From JALHMI01 sp964598535 (GTDB lineage: Bacteria > Planctomycetota > Planctomycetia > Pirellulales > PALSA-1355): a stretch of 64,000 nt of DNA. Positions 1-9,305 of the stretch are shown in pieces. The stretch lies in contig CAZRCI010000022.1 in assembly GCA_964598535.1 (NCBI GenBank), forward strand, positions 22,639 through 86,638, in the 5' to 3' direction. The notes beneath the pieces are model-generated. The model was not told where the DNA came from and did no database searches. It was given only the letters and a program-made list of their open reading frames with translations. Both the position numbers and the translations under genes were made by a program. Position 1 is the stretch's first letter. Every line of letters begins with the position of its first letter.

Positions 1-75
1 ACGACGGAGTTCATCTTGAGGCGACTCGTGAAAGAAACAGGAACCAGGTAACCGGTCGAATATTTCCAGGGGCAG

Positions 76-1632
76 CTAGCCCGCAATACGCTGGAGCGCT
101 TTGCTTAGTGTCAGTTTCCCGACCGGCTTCGGCAGGGTGTCGCCGGCCAGACGAATGGTGGCGGCTTGTTCGGGCGATGCTTCCAGTGCCTGCTCGGACA
201 AGGTCTCCGCCACGACGGCAGCAGCCACGGGCGGAGCCGGTTCAACGCTTGCGACCTTGTTCGGCACGGCTTCCGAAGCGGGCGCCGGCAGAAGCGGCGA
301 CGGCTGTACGAGCAAGAACGCAATCGCGGCCGACACCAGAAGGCCGGCGCCGAATCCGCTCGCGGCAATCACCGACCGCCCGGGACCAATCGGCCGAGTG
401 CCGGTGTCGGGCGTACCGACCAGGCTCAAGCGACTCGTGGCGTTGGCCGCCGCGTTGCGCGCCCGGGCGTCGGCCAGTTCGTGCTCGACGGCTTTCAACG
501 TTTCGTTACGGCTTTTGACCGCATCGGAGAGGTTGGCATATTCGGCCCGCATGTCGGCAAGCCGCGACAGGCGAGCTTGTGCTTCGATAATCTGTGCTTC
601 GGTCGCCTTGATTTGATCGGCGCCGACTTGCAGATCGGCCTCGACGCCTTTGATCGCCAGCGAAATCTCGTCGTGCACCTGTTCGCGAATGACGCGTTCC
701 GCTTCGCGGGCGCCCTTGACCAAGGGATGGTCATCGGACATGGTGCCAAGGGCCTGCCCGCTACGAAGCTGGGCGTCGACCAGACCATCTTTCAGGCGTG
801 CCAAGGCCGGTTGCGACTTGAGTAGCAGGCTGGGGCTGGCCAGTAGCTTTTCGGGATCGTCGGCGGCCTGTTTCAGGACTTTGAGCGACTCTTCGTTTTC
901 GAGTCGCGAGGCTTTGTGCGCCCGGAGTTCTTTTTCGAGCTCGACGAGATTGCGTCGCAGGTCGCTGTCTCCCGAGGGAGATTCGGTGAGGATGCGGAGC
1001 TCGGCCAGGTCGTTGCCCGCGCGTTTCTCCATGGCGCCCAAGCGGTTCGTTGCCACGGCAAGCTCGGAATGCGCCAGTGTTACCGAGCGATCCAATTCGT
1101 TGATCGCCCCCTCGGAAGTGGCGCGCTGCAGATCGGCGAGACGATGCTGCAATTGAACACTGATCGCCACGGCGAGGGCCGTGGCCCGGCTTCGGTCGCG
1201 ATCTTTGACTTTCAAATAAAAGAGCTCGGTCTTGCCGAATTCGGCGCCCTTGGGAGGCTCGACGGCAACGCTCGCTTGCAGCGATTCAAAAGCTTCCTCA
1301 TTGGGCCAGTGCGCGGTTTCATTGTCGCTTTCGGGTCCGACGTGCTCGAGCGCCCCCAGCAGCACGTCGCGGCTCTTGGCCAGCTCCAGGATCGTTTCCT
1401 GGGTGCTCTTCATCTGTTCGAGCTCGGTTGCCCGACCGAGCCGCGAGAGCGTGTCGCTGGCTTCGCTGCGGACGACGAGCGCCTGCGCGGCCTCCCATGT
1501 CGTGGAGCGAACGATCGCGAAAGCGGCGGCCACGACGGTCAGCACGACTATCGGCGCGGCCAGCAACGTTTTGTGGCCCCGAATCGTGCGAAACACATCC
1601 TCTGGACGGATGACCGACGGCGTGTGTGACAT
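76..1632 (-). CDS. Wzz/GumC-like polysaccharide chain-length regulator
   Basis: 518 aa from the ATG at 1632; an in-frame upstream start at 1689 would add 19 residues with no domain content. A membrane segment (about residues 23-43, rich in A, V, I and L) follows a short cytoplasmic tail. A long Glu/Ala/Leu-rich periplasmic coiled-coil region comes next, and a second membrane segment lies near residues 420-445 (GFGAGLLVSAAIAFLLV). This two-helix layout with a coiled-coil middle is that of Wzz/GumC polysaccharide co-polymerases, which set the chain length of exported polysaccharide. The C-terminal tail carries no Walker motifs, so no tyrosine-kinase domain is fused. It diverges from a deacetylase-flippase-glycosyltransferase run, which fits an exopolysaccharide locus continuing to the left of the window. 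Confidence 0.8.
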   Translation of the reverse strand: MSHTPSVIRPEDVFRTIRGHKTLLAAPIVVLTVVAAAFAIVRSTTWEAAQALVVRSEASDTLSRLGRATELEQMKSTQETILELAKSRDVLLGALEHVGPESDNETAHWPNEEAFESLQASVAVEPPKGAEFGKTELFYLKVKDRDRSRATALAVAISVQLQHRLADLQRATSEGAINELDRSVTLAHSELAVATNRLGAMEKRAGNDLAELRILTESPSGDSDLRRNLVELEKELRAHKASRLENEESLKVLKQAADDPEKLLASPSLLLKSQPALARLKDGLVDAQLRSGQALGTMSDDHPLVKGAREAERVIREQVHDEISLAIKGVEADLQVGADQIKATEAQIIEAQARLSRLADMRAEYANLSDAVKSRNETLKAVEHELADARARNAAANATSRLSLVGTPDTGTRPIGPGRSVIAASGFGAGLLVSAAIAFLLVQPSPLLPAPASEAVPNKVASVEPAPPVAAAVVAETLSEQALEASPEQAATIRLAGDTLPKPVGKLTLSKALQRIAG

Positions 1633-2012
1633 GAGGCGATTTCCCGAAGGCGGCGATGTGATTTGCGAGATCAGCACAAGGCGATGCAAACCTGGTGCCT
1701 CGACGTTGCTGGTTGGCCGCTTGCTTCAAACTCTTCTACGTCACGCTTTCGCCTACGATCCCACGCCACCGCACACCCGATAAACCCGGCACAACCGGAT
1801 GCTTGCCGGGAGGTGTTTCGGCAACGTGGCGTTGCATTCTTGCAACGCCACGATCCGGCCCGCGCTTTCGTGGCGGAGGGGCAACTCGACGTTTGCATCT
1901 TGCAAGGCGTGAGGGAGAGTTAACCAGCCGCGGCAGGCTTAAAAGCGCACGTCGCGGAATGGGTTTGAAAGGTCCCCCCTCGGCCTGCGCGCTGCGCGCG
2001 TGGATATTCCTC
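1633..2012. promoter_or_regulatory. Divergent intergenic region of the polysaccharide locus
   Basis: This 380-base stretch separates the Wzz-like gene from the deacetylase operon. It must hold promoters for both sides. I see no convincing coding frame; the deacetylase frame is open upstream but lacks recognisable protein. The notable content is a perfect 12-bp inverted repeat at 1825-1852 and a related imperfect copy at 1892-1907. Confidence 0.6.
1825..1852. repeat. Perfect palindrome, candidate operator
   Basis: The arms CGTGGCGTTGCA (1825-1836) and TGCAACGCCACG (1841-1852) are exact reverse complements around a TTCT loop. A second, weaker dyad with the same TTGCAT-CTTGCAA core lies at about 1892-1907. 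There is no T-tract, so it reads more like an operator or recombinase/regulator site than a terminator. Its position midway between two divergent polysaccharide genes suggests control of both. Confidence 0.55.
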
Positions 2013-2906
2013 ATGCAGCTTTGGAAGCGAACGCTCCTGAACCTTTACGCCGGCGGAAGCCACTATTTCCGCGAACGGCGGATCGCGCGGCTTTGCGCCG
2101 AGGGGCACGCGCCTTGGGCCGTGCTGTTTTACCACCGCGTGGCCGACGACGGCGCGAATCCCTGGACGATCTCCACGCGCGCCTTTGAAACGCAGATGCG
2201 CTGGCTGCGTACGCACTTTGACATGATCTCGCTGGCCGAAGGGCAACGGCGCATCCGCGAGGGCGCCAACCATCAACGGGCCGTGACGGTCACGTTCGAC
2301 GACGGATACGCCGACAACGCGCGCCGCGCGCTGCCGCTGCTCATCGAACTGGGCATTCCCTGCACGTACTTCGTCACCAGTCGAAACATCTTCTCCGGAC
2401 GTCCCTTTCCCCACGACGCGAAACTCGGCCGCCCCTGTGCTCCAAACTCCCCCGGCGAGATCCGCCGGCTGGCCGCGGCGGGCATCGACATTGGCGCGCA
2501 CACCCGCACGCACGCCGATCTGGGAAGAACGCTCGATCCGCGCTCGCTCGAGGACGAACTCGTCGTCGCCCGGCGCGAGCTGGAAGACCTGATCGGCAGC
2601 GCGATTCGCTACTTTGCGTTTCCCTACGGGCAGAAACGCAACCTCGGCAGCGCGGCGTTCGAGATTGCGCGAACGGCCTACGACGGCGTTTGCTCGGCCT
2701 ATGGCGGATATAATTTTCCGGGCGATGACAGCTTTCATATCCAGCGAATCGGCGTGGACGACGAGTTGGTTCGCCTGCGGAATTGGCTCTCGCTCGACCC
2801 GCGCAAACTGCGCGCGAGCCACGAAGACCGCGCCTGGTCCGAGCGCGCGTTTGCGGCCACGGCGGCGCACGCCGAAGCGGGCGGGCTGCTGGAGACGGCG
2901 TCATGA
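2013..2906 (+). CDS. Polysaccharide deacetylase (NodB domain, CE4)
   Basis: 297 aa from the ATG at 2013; an in-frame ATG at 1959 is possible but would add unconserved sequence. The NodB homology domain shows motif 1 as VTFDDGYADNARR (catalytic and metal-binding Asp pair) and motif 2 as IGAHTRTHADLG (the H-x3-H metal ligands), followed by a FPYG motif. The enzyme would remove N- or O-acetyl groups from an exported sugar polymer. The stop codon overlaps the start of the flippase gene (ATGA), so the two are translationally coupled. Confidence 0.85.
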   Translation: MQLWKRTLLNLYAGGSHYFRERRIARLCAEGHAPWAVLFYHRVADDGANPWTISTRAFETQMRWLRTHFDMISLAEGQRRIREGANHQRAVTVTFDDGYADNARRALPLLIELGIPCTYFVTSRNIFSGRPFPHDAKLGRPCAPNSPGEIRRLAAAGIDIGAHTRTHADLGRTLDPRSLEDELVVARRELEDLIGSAIRYFAFPYGQKRNLGSAAFEIARTAYDGVCSAYGGYNFPGDDSFHIQRIGVDDELVRLRNWLSLDPRKLRASHEDRAWSERAFAATAAHAEAGGLLETAS

Positions 2907-4456
2907 GCGCGACCGTTGGCGAATCGCTCGAGCGGAAATCATCCGTGCGCGCTCCGCACGCGGAGACGTTGGCCGCGAGCGTGGTGATCCTGCTGTCGAT
3001 GACCGTCGCGCAGCGAGTGATCGGATTTTTGCGGGGCGTGCTGTTCTGCCGTTGGCTATCGCTCGAAGAACTCGGGCAGTGGGACATGGCCTTTGCATAC
3101 TTGAACCTGGCGGCGCCGCTGGTGGTGCTGGGGCTGCCGGGGTCGTTCGGGCGGTATGTCGAACATTTTCGCCAGCGCGGCGAGTTCCATGCGTTTCTGC
3201 GCCGCACGGCGATCGTCACGGGCGCCGCGTCGCTGATTGCCTTGACGGCGATGATTGGCTGGCGGTCGTGGTTCTCGGAATTGGTATTCGGCACGCGTGG
3301 CGAGACCGCGCTTACGGTGTGGCTCGCCGCGTGCCTGGTGGCCGTGATTCTGCATAATTTCCTGACGGCGTTATTCATCGCGGTGCGCATGTATCGCGTG
3401 GTAACGGCGCTCCAGTTTGCCCAGGGACTTGGCTTCGCCGCGATCAGCCTGACACTGCTCGGCGTTCATCCCCAGGGCGCGACGAGCGCGGTGATCGGCT
3501 ACACGCTGGCCACGTTGCTGGCGGCGGCCGTGTCGCTGGGTTGGTTGAGCCGGCTGGTGCGCAGCGAGCCCGAGCGCCCGGCCAGCGAGGGGCAGCGCGC
3601 GTTCTGGCTGCGGCTGCTGCCGTTTGCCGTCTGGATGTGGGTTACGAACCTGATCTCGAACGTGTTCGACCTGGTCGATCGCTACATGATCTTGCACCAC
3701 AGCGGCATGTCGGCCGATGAGGCCCTGCGACAGGTGGGTAACTACCACAGTTCTCGGATCATTCCTCTGTTGTTCGTGGGCGTGGCTGCGCTGTTCGCGT
3801 CGATGATCACGCCGCACTTGACCACCGACTGGGAGGTCGGCCGGCGCGAAAGCGTCGTGCGGCGGCTGAACCTGGCGCTCAAGCTGCTGGCGATCACGCT
3901 GCTGCTGGCCTCGACGGCAGTGCTATTCGTCGCCCCGCCGCTGTTCGAGTTCGCTCTGCGCAACAAGTTCCAGGGCGGATTGCACGTGCTCCCCTGCACG
4001 CTCGCCTACTGCGCATGGTTCGGGCTGTTCGCCGTCGCGCAAAACTACTTATGGTGCGCCGAACGAGCGGCGCTCAGCAATCTGCCGCTGCTGGTCGGCT
4101 TGATCCTGAACGTGCTGCTGAATCTGCTCTGGTTGCCAACCTATGGCCTGCCGGGAGCCGTGTGGGCAACGACGGTGGCCAACCTGGTCGCCATGCTACT
4201 CACCTACGAATTCAGCCGCCGGCACGGAATGCAAATCGATGCCGGCACGTGGCTCGCGTCGCTCGCGATTGGTGGACTCTGCCTGGGCGCTTGGACGGCG
4301 CTCGCGGCGTGCGGCGCCGTGGCGGCTTTGAGCGTCACAACGGACCATGTGCTAAACGCCGATGAAAAACAGCAGCTCCGCGAAGCCATCCAGACAGGCC
4401 TGGCTCGCGTGCGCTCGATTGGCAGCCGTATGCTCGCCGCCGCCACATCGCATTAA
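2903..4456 (+). CDS. Wzx-type polysaccharide flippase
   Basis: 517 aa starting at the ATG that overlaps the deacetylase stop. The protein is almost entirely hydrophobic helices, about 12-14 of them, beginning with VVILLSMTVAQRVIGFLRG, typical of the MATE/MOP superfamily of lipid-linked oligosaccharide flippases. It would move undecaprenyl-linked repeat units across the inner membrane. Its place between a deacetylase and a glycosyltransferase supports a polysaccharide role over a drug or MurJ role. MurJ cannot be strictly excluded, but no mur gene is adjacent. Confidence 0.82.
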   Translation: MSATVGESLERKSSVRAPHAETLAASVVILLSMTVAQRVIGFLRGVLFCRWLSLEELGQWDMAFAYLNLAAPLVVLGLPGSFGRYVEHFRQRGEFHAFLRRTAIVTGAASLIALTAMIGWRSWFSELVFGTRGETALTVWLAACLVAVILHNFLTALFIAVRMYRVVTALQFAQGLGFAAISLTLLGVHPQGATSAVIGYTLATLLAAAVSLGWLSRLVRSEPERPASEGQRAFWLRLLPFAVWMWVTNLISNVFDLVDRYMILHHSGMSADEALRQVGNYHSSRIIPLLFVGVAALFASMITPHLTTDWEVGRRESVVRRLNLALKLLAITLLLASTAVLFVAPPLFEFALRNKFQGGLHVLPCTLAYCAWFGLFAVAQNYLWCAERAALSNLPLLVGLILNVLLNLLWLPTYGLPGAVWATTVANLVAMLLTYEFSRRHGMQIDAGTWLASLAIGGLCLGAWTALAACGAVAALSVTTDHVLNADEKQQLREAIQTGLARVRSIGSRMLAAATSH

Positions 4457-4496
4457 CGAGACAACCGCTGGGAAACTTCGCGATCAACGATTTACC

Positions 4497-5723
4497 ATGA
4501 CACGCCGCTCCCACCTTCTGCCGCTCGACGACCGCGGACCGCTCCGGGTAATGTTCGTGCTTAGCTCGATGCCGGTCGGCGGCGCGGAAACGCTCCTCGT
4601 GAATCTCACGCGGCGGCTCGACAAGACTCGGTTCACGCCACTGCTGTGCTGCCTGCAAACGCTCGGTCCGCTGGGCGAAACATTGGCCCAGGAGCTGCCG
4701 GCCTGGAGCGGGCTGATACGCGGCAAGTATGATTTGCTCGTCGTGCCCCGCCTAGTTCGGTTATTCAAACGCCAACGCGTGGATGCCGTCGTCACCGTGG
4801 GCGCGGGCGACAAAATGTTCTGGGGGCGAATCGCGGCACGTCTGGCCCGAGTGCCGGTCGTCTGCTGCGCCATTCATTCCACGGGCTGGCCCGACGTGAT
4901 CGAGCGTCCGAACCGCTCGCGGCTGTTGACCGAGTGGACCGACGCCTTTATTGCCGTGGCCGCCGACCACGGCCGCCATCTGACGGAGGTCGAAGCGTTT
5001 CCGGCCGAGAAGGTTCACGTTATTCCGAACGGCATCGACGTCGAGCGATTCGCGCCTCGGTCGGACCGCGAGGCCGTGCGAGGCTCGCTACAAGTTGCCT
5101 CCGACGCGCCGCTGGTGGGTATCGTGGCCGCGTTACGCCCCGAGAAAGACCACGCATTATTCTTACGGACAGCCGCGTTGGTGCACGAACATCTGCCGGG
5201 AACGCGATTCTTGATCGTGGGCGACGGGCCCGAACGCGCCGCGCTGGAAAAAATGGCGCTCGCCTTACGGCTGGACGCGGCCGTGCAATTTTTGGGAAAC
5301 CGCGAGGATATTCCGCAGCTCTTGAACGCGCTCGACGTGTTCGTGCTCACGTCCCGCATGGAAGCCAGTCCCGTCTCGATCATGGAAGCGTTCGCTTGCG
5401 AAAAGCCGGTCGTCGCGCCGCGCGTCGGCTCGATCGGCGAATCGGTTCTGGACGGAATGACCGGTTACCTGGTAGAGCCGGGGAACGCTGCCGCGGCGGC
5501 CGAGTCGATTTTACGCATCCTTGAGAACCGCGAATTGGCCGAGCGACTGGGCCGAACCGGACGCCAACGGGTCGTGGAACGCTGCTCACTCGAGTCGATG
5601 GTCGCGGGCTACGAGTCGCTGCTCGCGGACATCTACGCGCAAAAAGCGGCGAAGTCGCCGCGATCGACCGCTGGAACCGCCACACAGCCTGAGCCGCCGC
5701 TTGCCGCCAGCGGCGTCTCGTGA
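4497..5723 (+). CDS. GT4 family glycosyltransferase
   Basis: 408 aa from the ATG at 4497; the frame is open further upstream but overlaps the flippase gene. The N-terminal half has the acceptor-side motif SSMPVGGAETLLVNL. The C-terminal half has a GT-B nucleotide-sugar site: VGIVAALRPEKDH, a FLIVGDGPER strand and the E-x7-E region MEASPVSIMEAFACEKPVVAP. This is the usual GT4 pattern, adding a sugar from a nucleotide donor to a lipid-linked acceptor at the cytoplasmic membrane face. It starts 40 bases after the flippase, in the same operon. Confidence 0.88.
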   Translation: MTRRSHLLPLDDRGPLRVMFVLSSMPVGGAETLLVNLTRRLDKTRFTPLLCCLQTLGPLGETLAQELPAWSGLIRGKYDLLVVPRLVRLFKRQRVDAVVTVGAGDKMFWGRIAARLARVPVVCCAIHSTGWPDVIERPNRSRLLTEWTDAFIAVAADHGRHLTEVEAFPAEKVHVIPNGIDVERFAPRSDREAVRGSLQVASDAPLVGIVAALRPEKDHALFLRTAALVHEHLPGTRFLIVGDGPERAALEKMALALRLDAAVQFLGNREDIPQLLNALDVFVLTSRMEASPVSIMEAFACEKPVVAPRVGSIGESVLDGMTGYLVEPGNAAAAAESILRILENRELAERLGRTGRQRVVERCSLESMVAGYESLLADIYAQKAAKSPRSTAGTATQPEPPLAASGVS

Positions 5724-5826
5724 GCGAAATTTGACGGAAATGTGCCCCGCGGGCGCTGAACGGCAACTAAGGGGTCGCCGTTAGCTCGGCGGTAGGCCCT
5801 ATCCCGACTTGACCGCGCAAGATATT

Positions 5827-6492
5827 ATGCCACTTACGCTTGAAGCACCTTCGCCGAACCTGCAATTTCCCTGGGAACAGTCCAGTCGCAAGATGACCTC
5901 CACGCTCCTGGCCGTCATTGCCCGCATCCTCAGCGGCGCCAGCGTACGCTGGATCGATTGCCAACCGGACACCTGCCAGCGCGTGTACTTTGCGAACCAC
6001 ACCAGTCACCTGGACGCGATCGTGCTGTGGGCGTCGCTTCCGCAGGCGGTGCGGGCGGTTACGCGTCCGGTCGCGGCCAAGGACTATTGGGAAAAAGGGG
6101 CCATTCGCCGATACATGGCTCGCACGTTCAACGCGCTGTTGATCGATCGCACGGACATCAAGGTCCACCAAAGTCCGGTGGACTTGATGCTCAGCCAGAT
6201 CGGTCACGACCAGTCGCTGATCGTGTTTCCCGAGGGCAGTCGGAACGCGGAAGAGCAGATCCAGCCCTTTAAGAGTGGACTATATTATTTGGCCAAGAAA
6301 CGGCCGGACCTGGAACTGGTGCCCGTCCACATCGAGAATCTGAATCGCGTGTTGCCGCGGGGCGAGTTCCTGCCGGTGCCGCTATTGAGCCTGGTGACCT
6401 TTGGTCCGCCCCTATATCTGGAGACGGGGGAGGCCAAAACCGAGTTTTTGGAACGTGCCCGCGGCGCCATCAAACGGCTCAAAGACCTATAA
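5827..6492 (+). CDS. 1-acyl-glycerol-3-phosphate acyltransferase-like protein
   Basis: 221 aa from the ATG at 5827 (a TTG at 5809 is also in frame). The PlsC family signatures are present: HTSHLD (H-x4-D catalytic motif) near residue 58 and FPEGSRN near residue 138. The family acylates lysophosphatidic acid to phosphatidic acid at the membrane. The next gene encodes a CdsA-like enzyme that would use phosphatidic acid, so the two form a phospholipid step pair placed directly behind the polysaccharide genes. The specific acyl acceptor cannot be read from sequence. Confidence 0.82.
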   Translation: MPLTLEAPSPNLQFPWEQSSRKMTSTLLAVIARILSGASVRWIDCQPDTCQRVYFANHTSHLDAIVLWASLPQAVRAVTRPVAAKDYWEKGAIRRYMARTFNALLIDRTDIKVHQSPVDLMLSQIGHDQSLIVFPEGSRNAEEQIQPFKSGLYYLAKKRPDLELVPVHIENLNRVLPRGEFLPVPLLSLVTFGPPLYLETGEAKTEFLERARGAIKRLKDL

Positions 6493-6519
6493 ACCTGGAC
6501 CCTGCTGAGATAGAACCGG

Positions 6520-7485
6520 ATGTTCGACGTCAGAACCCTGAGCCTGGTGGGCGGCGTGCTCGCGATCCTGCTGGTGGCGACAAGCCTGGGCCAGCGGCTC
6601 AAATATTCGCGCGATATCGGCATCAACCCCGCGCTGGTCGAGGCGTTCAACCTGCGGATCCGGGCCTGGTGGTTGATGTGCACGGTTCTGGCGGCGGCGT
6701 TTTTGCTGGGGCCGGCCTCGCGCGTGGCCACGGTCGTCGTGTTCTTTTTGATCTCGTTCTGGGCATTGCGCGAGTTCATTACGCTTACACCCACCCGGTT
6801 GGGAGATCACCGGGCGCTGTTCTGGGTGTTCATCGTCTTCACGCCGCTTCAATATCTGATCGTTGGATTGGGGGTGGAGAAGTACGGCTTGCTGTTCAGC
6901 GTGCTGATTCCGGTCTATGCGTTCTTGTTTATTCCCGCGCGCGTGGCGATGGCGGGCGATTACAAACGATTTTTGGAGCGCGTGGCCAAGATTCAAGCCG
7001 GCCTGATGATCTGCGTCTATTGCCTGAGCTATGCGCCGGCGATCCTGAGCCTGCAAATCGAGGGTTTTGAAGGCCAGCAAGCCCGTTTGCTGTTCTTCTT
7101 TGTGCTGCTGGTACAGCTCAACGACGTACTGCAGTTTGCGTGGGGAAAGCTGTTGGGAAGCCGGCTGATTGCACCGGCGATCAGCCCCAGCCGCACCTGG
7201 GAAGGATTCCTGGGCGGAGTGGCTAGCACTTCGTTGATCGGAGCGGCGCTATGGTGGGCCACGCCGTTCGAACCCTGGCAGGCGGCCGGGATCTCGGCCG
7301 TGATCGCCGTGATGGGCTTTGCCGGCGGAATGACGATGTCAGCCATCAAACGCGACCGCGGCGTCGAGGATTATGGCACGCTGGTGGTCGGCCACGGCGG
7401 CGTGCTCGACCGCATCGACTCGATCTGCTTCGCCGCACCGGTATTCTATCACCTGACGCGGTTCCTCTTCACGCGCACGCCATAG
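6520..7485 (+). CDS. cdsA: Phosphatidate cytidylyltransferase (CdsA family)
   Basis: 321 aa, with about eight hydrophobic helices. The C-terminal CdsA signature is present: SAIKRDRGVEDYG followed by GHGGVLDRID, which holds the metal- and CTP-binding acidic residues. It would convert phosphatidic acid and CTP to CDP-diacylglycerol. One deviation is that the usual KD pair in S-x-x-KR-x4-KD is ED here. It lies 27 bases after the acyltransferase and ends 13 bases before a convergent gene. Confidence 0.85.
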   Translation: MFDVRTLSLVGGVLAILLVATSLGQRLKYSRDIGINPALVEAFNLRIRAWWLMCTVLAAAFLLGPASRVATVVVFFLISFWALREFITLTPTRLGDHRALFWVFIVFTPLQYLIVGLGVEKYGLLFSVLIPVYAFLFIPARVAMAGDYKRFLERVAKIQAGLMICVYCLSYAPAILSLQIEGFEGQQARLLFFFVLLVQLNDVLQFAWGKLLGSRLIAPAISPSRTWEGFLGGVASTSLIGAALWWATPFEPWQAAGISAVIAVMGFAGGMTMSAIKRDRGVEDYGTLVVGHGGVLDRIDSICFAAPVFYHLTRFLFTRTP

Positions 7486-7498
7486 AGGGGGGAGCCGC

Positions 7499-8641
7499 TC
7501 ACAGCGGCCCGGGCATTCCTCGTGAGGCCGTTGAGACGGCATCGCTACCCGGCGGGCGGTTCCACTCGAGAATCACTTGCCGCGGACGCTGAAACTCTTG
7601 GGGACGCGTGACCTGGTAGGCCGGCCCCGGCAACTTGTCGAGCGGCGCTTCGACGCGCGACGCCACTTCAGGACTGGCCGAAGCGGCGCTGGGGCGAGAC
7701 TTCAGCTCGCCGCGCGATTGCCAACCGGGTTCGCTCCCGGATGCGGGAAGCGAACCACCTGCTTTCGCCCGGTCATATACGCTGCCATTGGGCGCGGCGT
7801 TGGCAAGTTGCGATTCCGGCGGGAAAGCCTCGACGCGCGACTGCGGCGCCGCATCCGGAGCGGGCGTATTGGCCGCCACCAGCGCGGGTTCTTCCACCGG
7901 CGAAGCGATGACCGGACTGCCGGTGCGGACCCAATCGAGCCAAGTGTTCTGGAGCGTTAAGAGGTTCTCATAGCCGTAATGCTGTTTCGTGGCTCGCGAC
8001 CAGTTTTCGTCGCGCATGCCGTCTCCGATGTAGGCCAGAAACTTTCGCTTGCCGCCTTGCTGAATCAGATACCTCGCGAGCGAAAAGCCCTGTGAGTAGA
8101 GCGGCATCACGTCGCGTGGGTACTCGCGCATCGCGAACATTTTGCTGAAAGCGATGCCGCGGTTGGTATGCAAAAATTCGATAAGCATCTTTTGCTGCTT
8201 AAGCTTTTCGCTTTCGTGTTCGACTGTGGTGCAGGCGCCCTCGTCGGCCCAGCGGGGCAGGGGGCGGCGAAAATGCGTGGCGAACACCATGTGGGTGACT
8301 TCGTGAGGCAGCACCGAATCGAGAATCCGCTCCTGCGAACCCTGAATCGTCATCCGCCAGCCGAAGACTTCGCCGTTGGCAAACTCAAAGCTGGTTGCGC
8401 CGCCAGCGCCCAGGTTGGGCGCCACATGGGCCTGAATCGGACAGGGCTGAGCCCAATTCGGCATCTCCTTGCCAAGCCACTCGATGGCCAACTCGCGGCG
8501 GAAGCGTTCCGCCTCCTGACCGATCTGTTGGGCCAACTCGGGCGTCGGGGCGTCGATGATGAAATTGGCCGATCGGTAGCTGGCCCCCATCGAGGCCACG
8601 GCCACCGCCAACACGGCGCACCGCATCACAAGAGCATCCAT
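7499..8641 (-). CDS. Secreted gluzincin-like protein (HExxH)
   Basis: 380 aa with an N-terminal hydrophobic signal segment (about residues 5-20). HEVTH near residue 114 followed by WADEGACT about 20 residues later gives the HExxH...E zinc-binding pattern of MA-clan metallopeptidases, and the N-terminal SANFIIDAPT region resembles the planctomycete DUF1570-like group. The last 130 residues are low-complexity, rich in Pro, Ala and Ser, with no visible domain. Substrate is unknown. It is convergent with cdsA and ends 13 bases from it. Confidence 0.7.
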   Translation of the reverse strand: MDALVMRCAVLAVAVASMGASYRSANFIIDAPTPELAQQIGQEAERFRRELAIEWLGKEMPNWAQPCPIQAHVAPNLGAGGATSFEFANGEVFGWRMTIQGSQERILDSVLPHEVTHMVFATHFRRPLPRWADEGACTTVEHESEKLKQQKMLIEFLHTNRGIAFSKMFAMREYPRDVMPLYSQGFSLARYLIQQGGKRKFLAYIGDGMRDENWSRATKQHYGYENLLTLQNTWLDWVRTGSPVIASPVEEPALVAANTPAPDAAPQSRVEAFPPESQLANAAPNGSVYDRAKAGGSLPASGSEPGWQSRGELKSRPSAASASPEVASRVEAPLDKLPGPAYQVTRPQEFQRPRQVILEWNRPPGSDAVSTASRGMPGPL

Positions 8642-8788
8642 GCTCGACTAGCTCCTCTCTTAGCAGAACTCGGGCTGCGTCCCTGCAACCACGACGGGGC
8701 GCCGTGAAGCAACTTTTGAGCCGTTGTTCGATTGGCAGGCAGATCAGGATGGTTAACTTCTTGAACGAACGACAGTTCTTCGCTTCCA

Positions 8789-8834
8789 TTTGACGGCCGG
8801 AGGGGAGGCCAGCGTCGGCCACGGGGCCGTCAAA
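8789..8834. repeat. Inverted repeat, possible terminator
   Basis: TTTGACGGCC (8789-8798) is the exact reverse complement of GGCCGTCAAA (8825-8834), with a further GGCC pair inside the 26-base loop. It lies downstream of the Nudix gene on the minus strand and has no long T-tract, so a terminator role is only possible. Confidence 0.4.
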
Positions 8835-8894
8835 CTTTACAAGTTTTACCGCATCGATTGAAAACGTTGCTAGGGCAGTTCCCCCCCCGAGCAG

Positions 8895-9305
8895 CTAGCA
8901 TGCGGGCGATTGCAGCCACGCCAGCAACTCGCGATTCGCCGGCGGAAACTCGTAGCCCGCCAGTTCCTCGCGCGGGACCCAACGAAAGCGAGAATCCACC
9001 GTTGCCGGCGCATCATCGACCAGCGCGCAGGCGAAGAATCGCAAGCGCAGATGGCCGTGCTCGTAGCGGTGCTCGATGACGGGATAAGCATGCAGCACGC
9101 GCACGGCGAGGCCCGTCTCCTCCTGGCATTCGCGCACCGCGGCATCCGCGGCCGACTCGCCGAGCTTCACTTTTCCGCCCGGAAACTCCCAAAGGCCCGC
9201 CAGCGGCGCGCCCAGCGGGCGCAAGCCGATGAGGAACGCTCCCTCTCGCTCGACCACGGCAATGGCGATCTCGACGGGCTCCCGGGCGGATGGTTTGGAA
9301 CTCAC
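8895..9305 (-). CDS. Nudix hydrolase, MutT-like
   Basis: 136 aa beginning with a GTG whose last bases overlap the fabI stop (GTGA), so translation is coupled. The complete Nudix box is visible near residues 43-65: GGKVKLGES followed by REC and QEETGL (G-x5-E-x7-REU-x-EE-x-G-U). It also has the (8-oxo-)dGTP-type features VAIAVVEREGAFLI and a C-terminal FRWVPREEL. The most likely role is cleaning the nucleotide pool of oxidised dGTP. A different nucleotide substrate cannot be excluded. Confidence 0.87.
   Translation of the reverse strand: MSSKPSAREPVEIAIAVVEREGAFLIGLRPLGAPLAGLWEFPGGKVKLGESAADAAVRECQEETGLAVRVLHAYPVIEHRYEHGHLRLRFFACALVDDAPATVDSRFRWVPREELAGYEFPPANRELLAWLQSPAC

Noticed and set aside
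1825..1852. Sigma-54 promoter (TGGC...TTGCA) in the polysaccharide promoter region
   Set aside because: The GG and GC elements are two bases too far apart for the -24/-12 spacing, and the sequence is better explained as a perfect palindrome.
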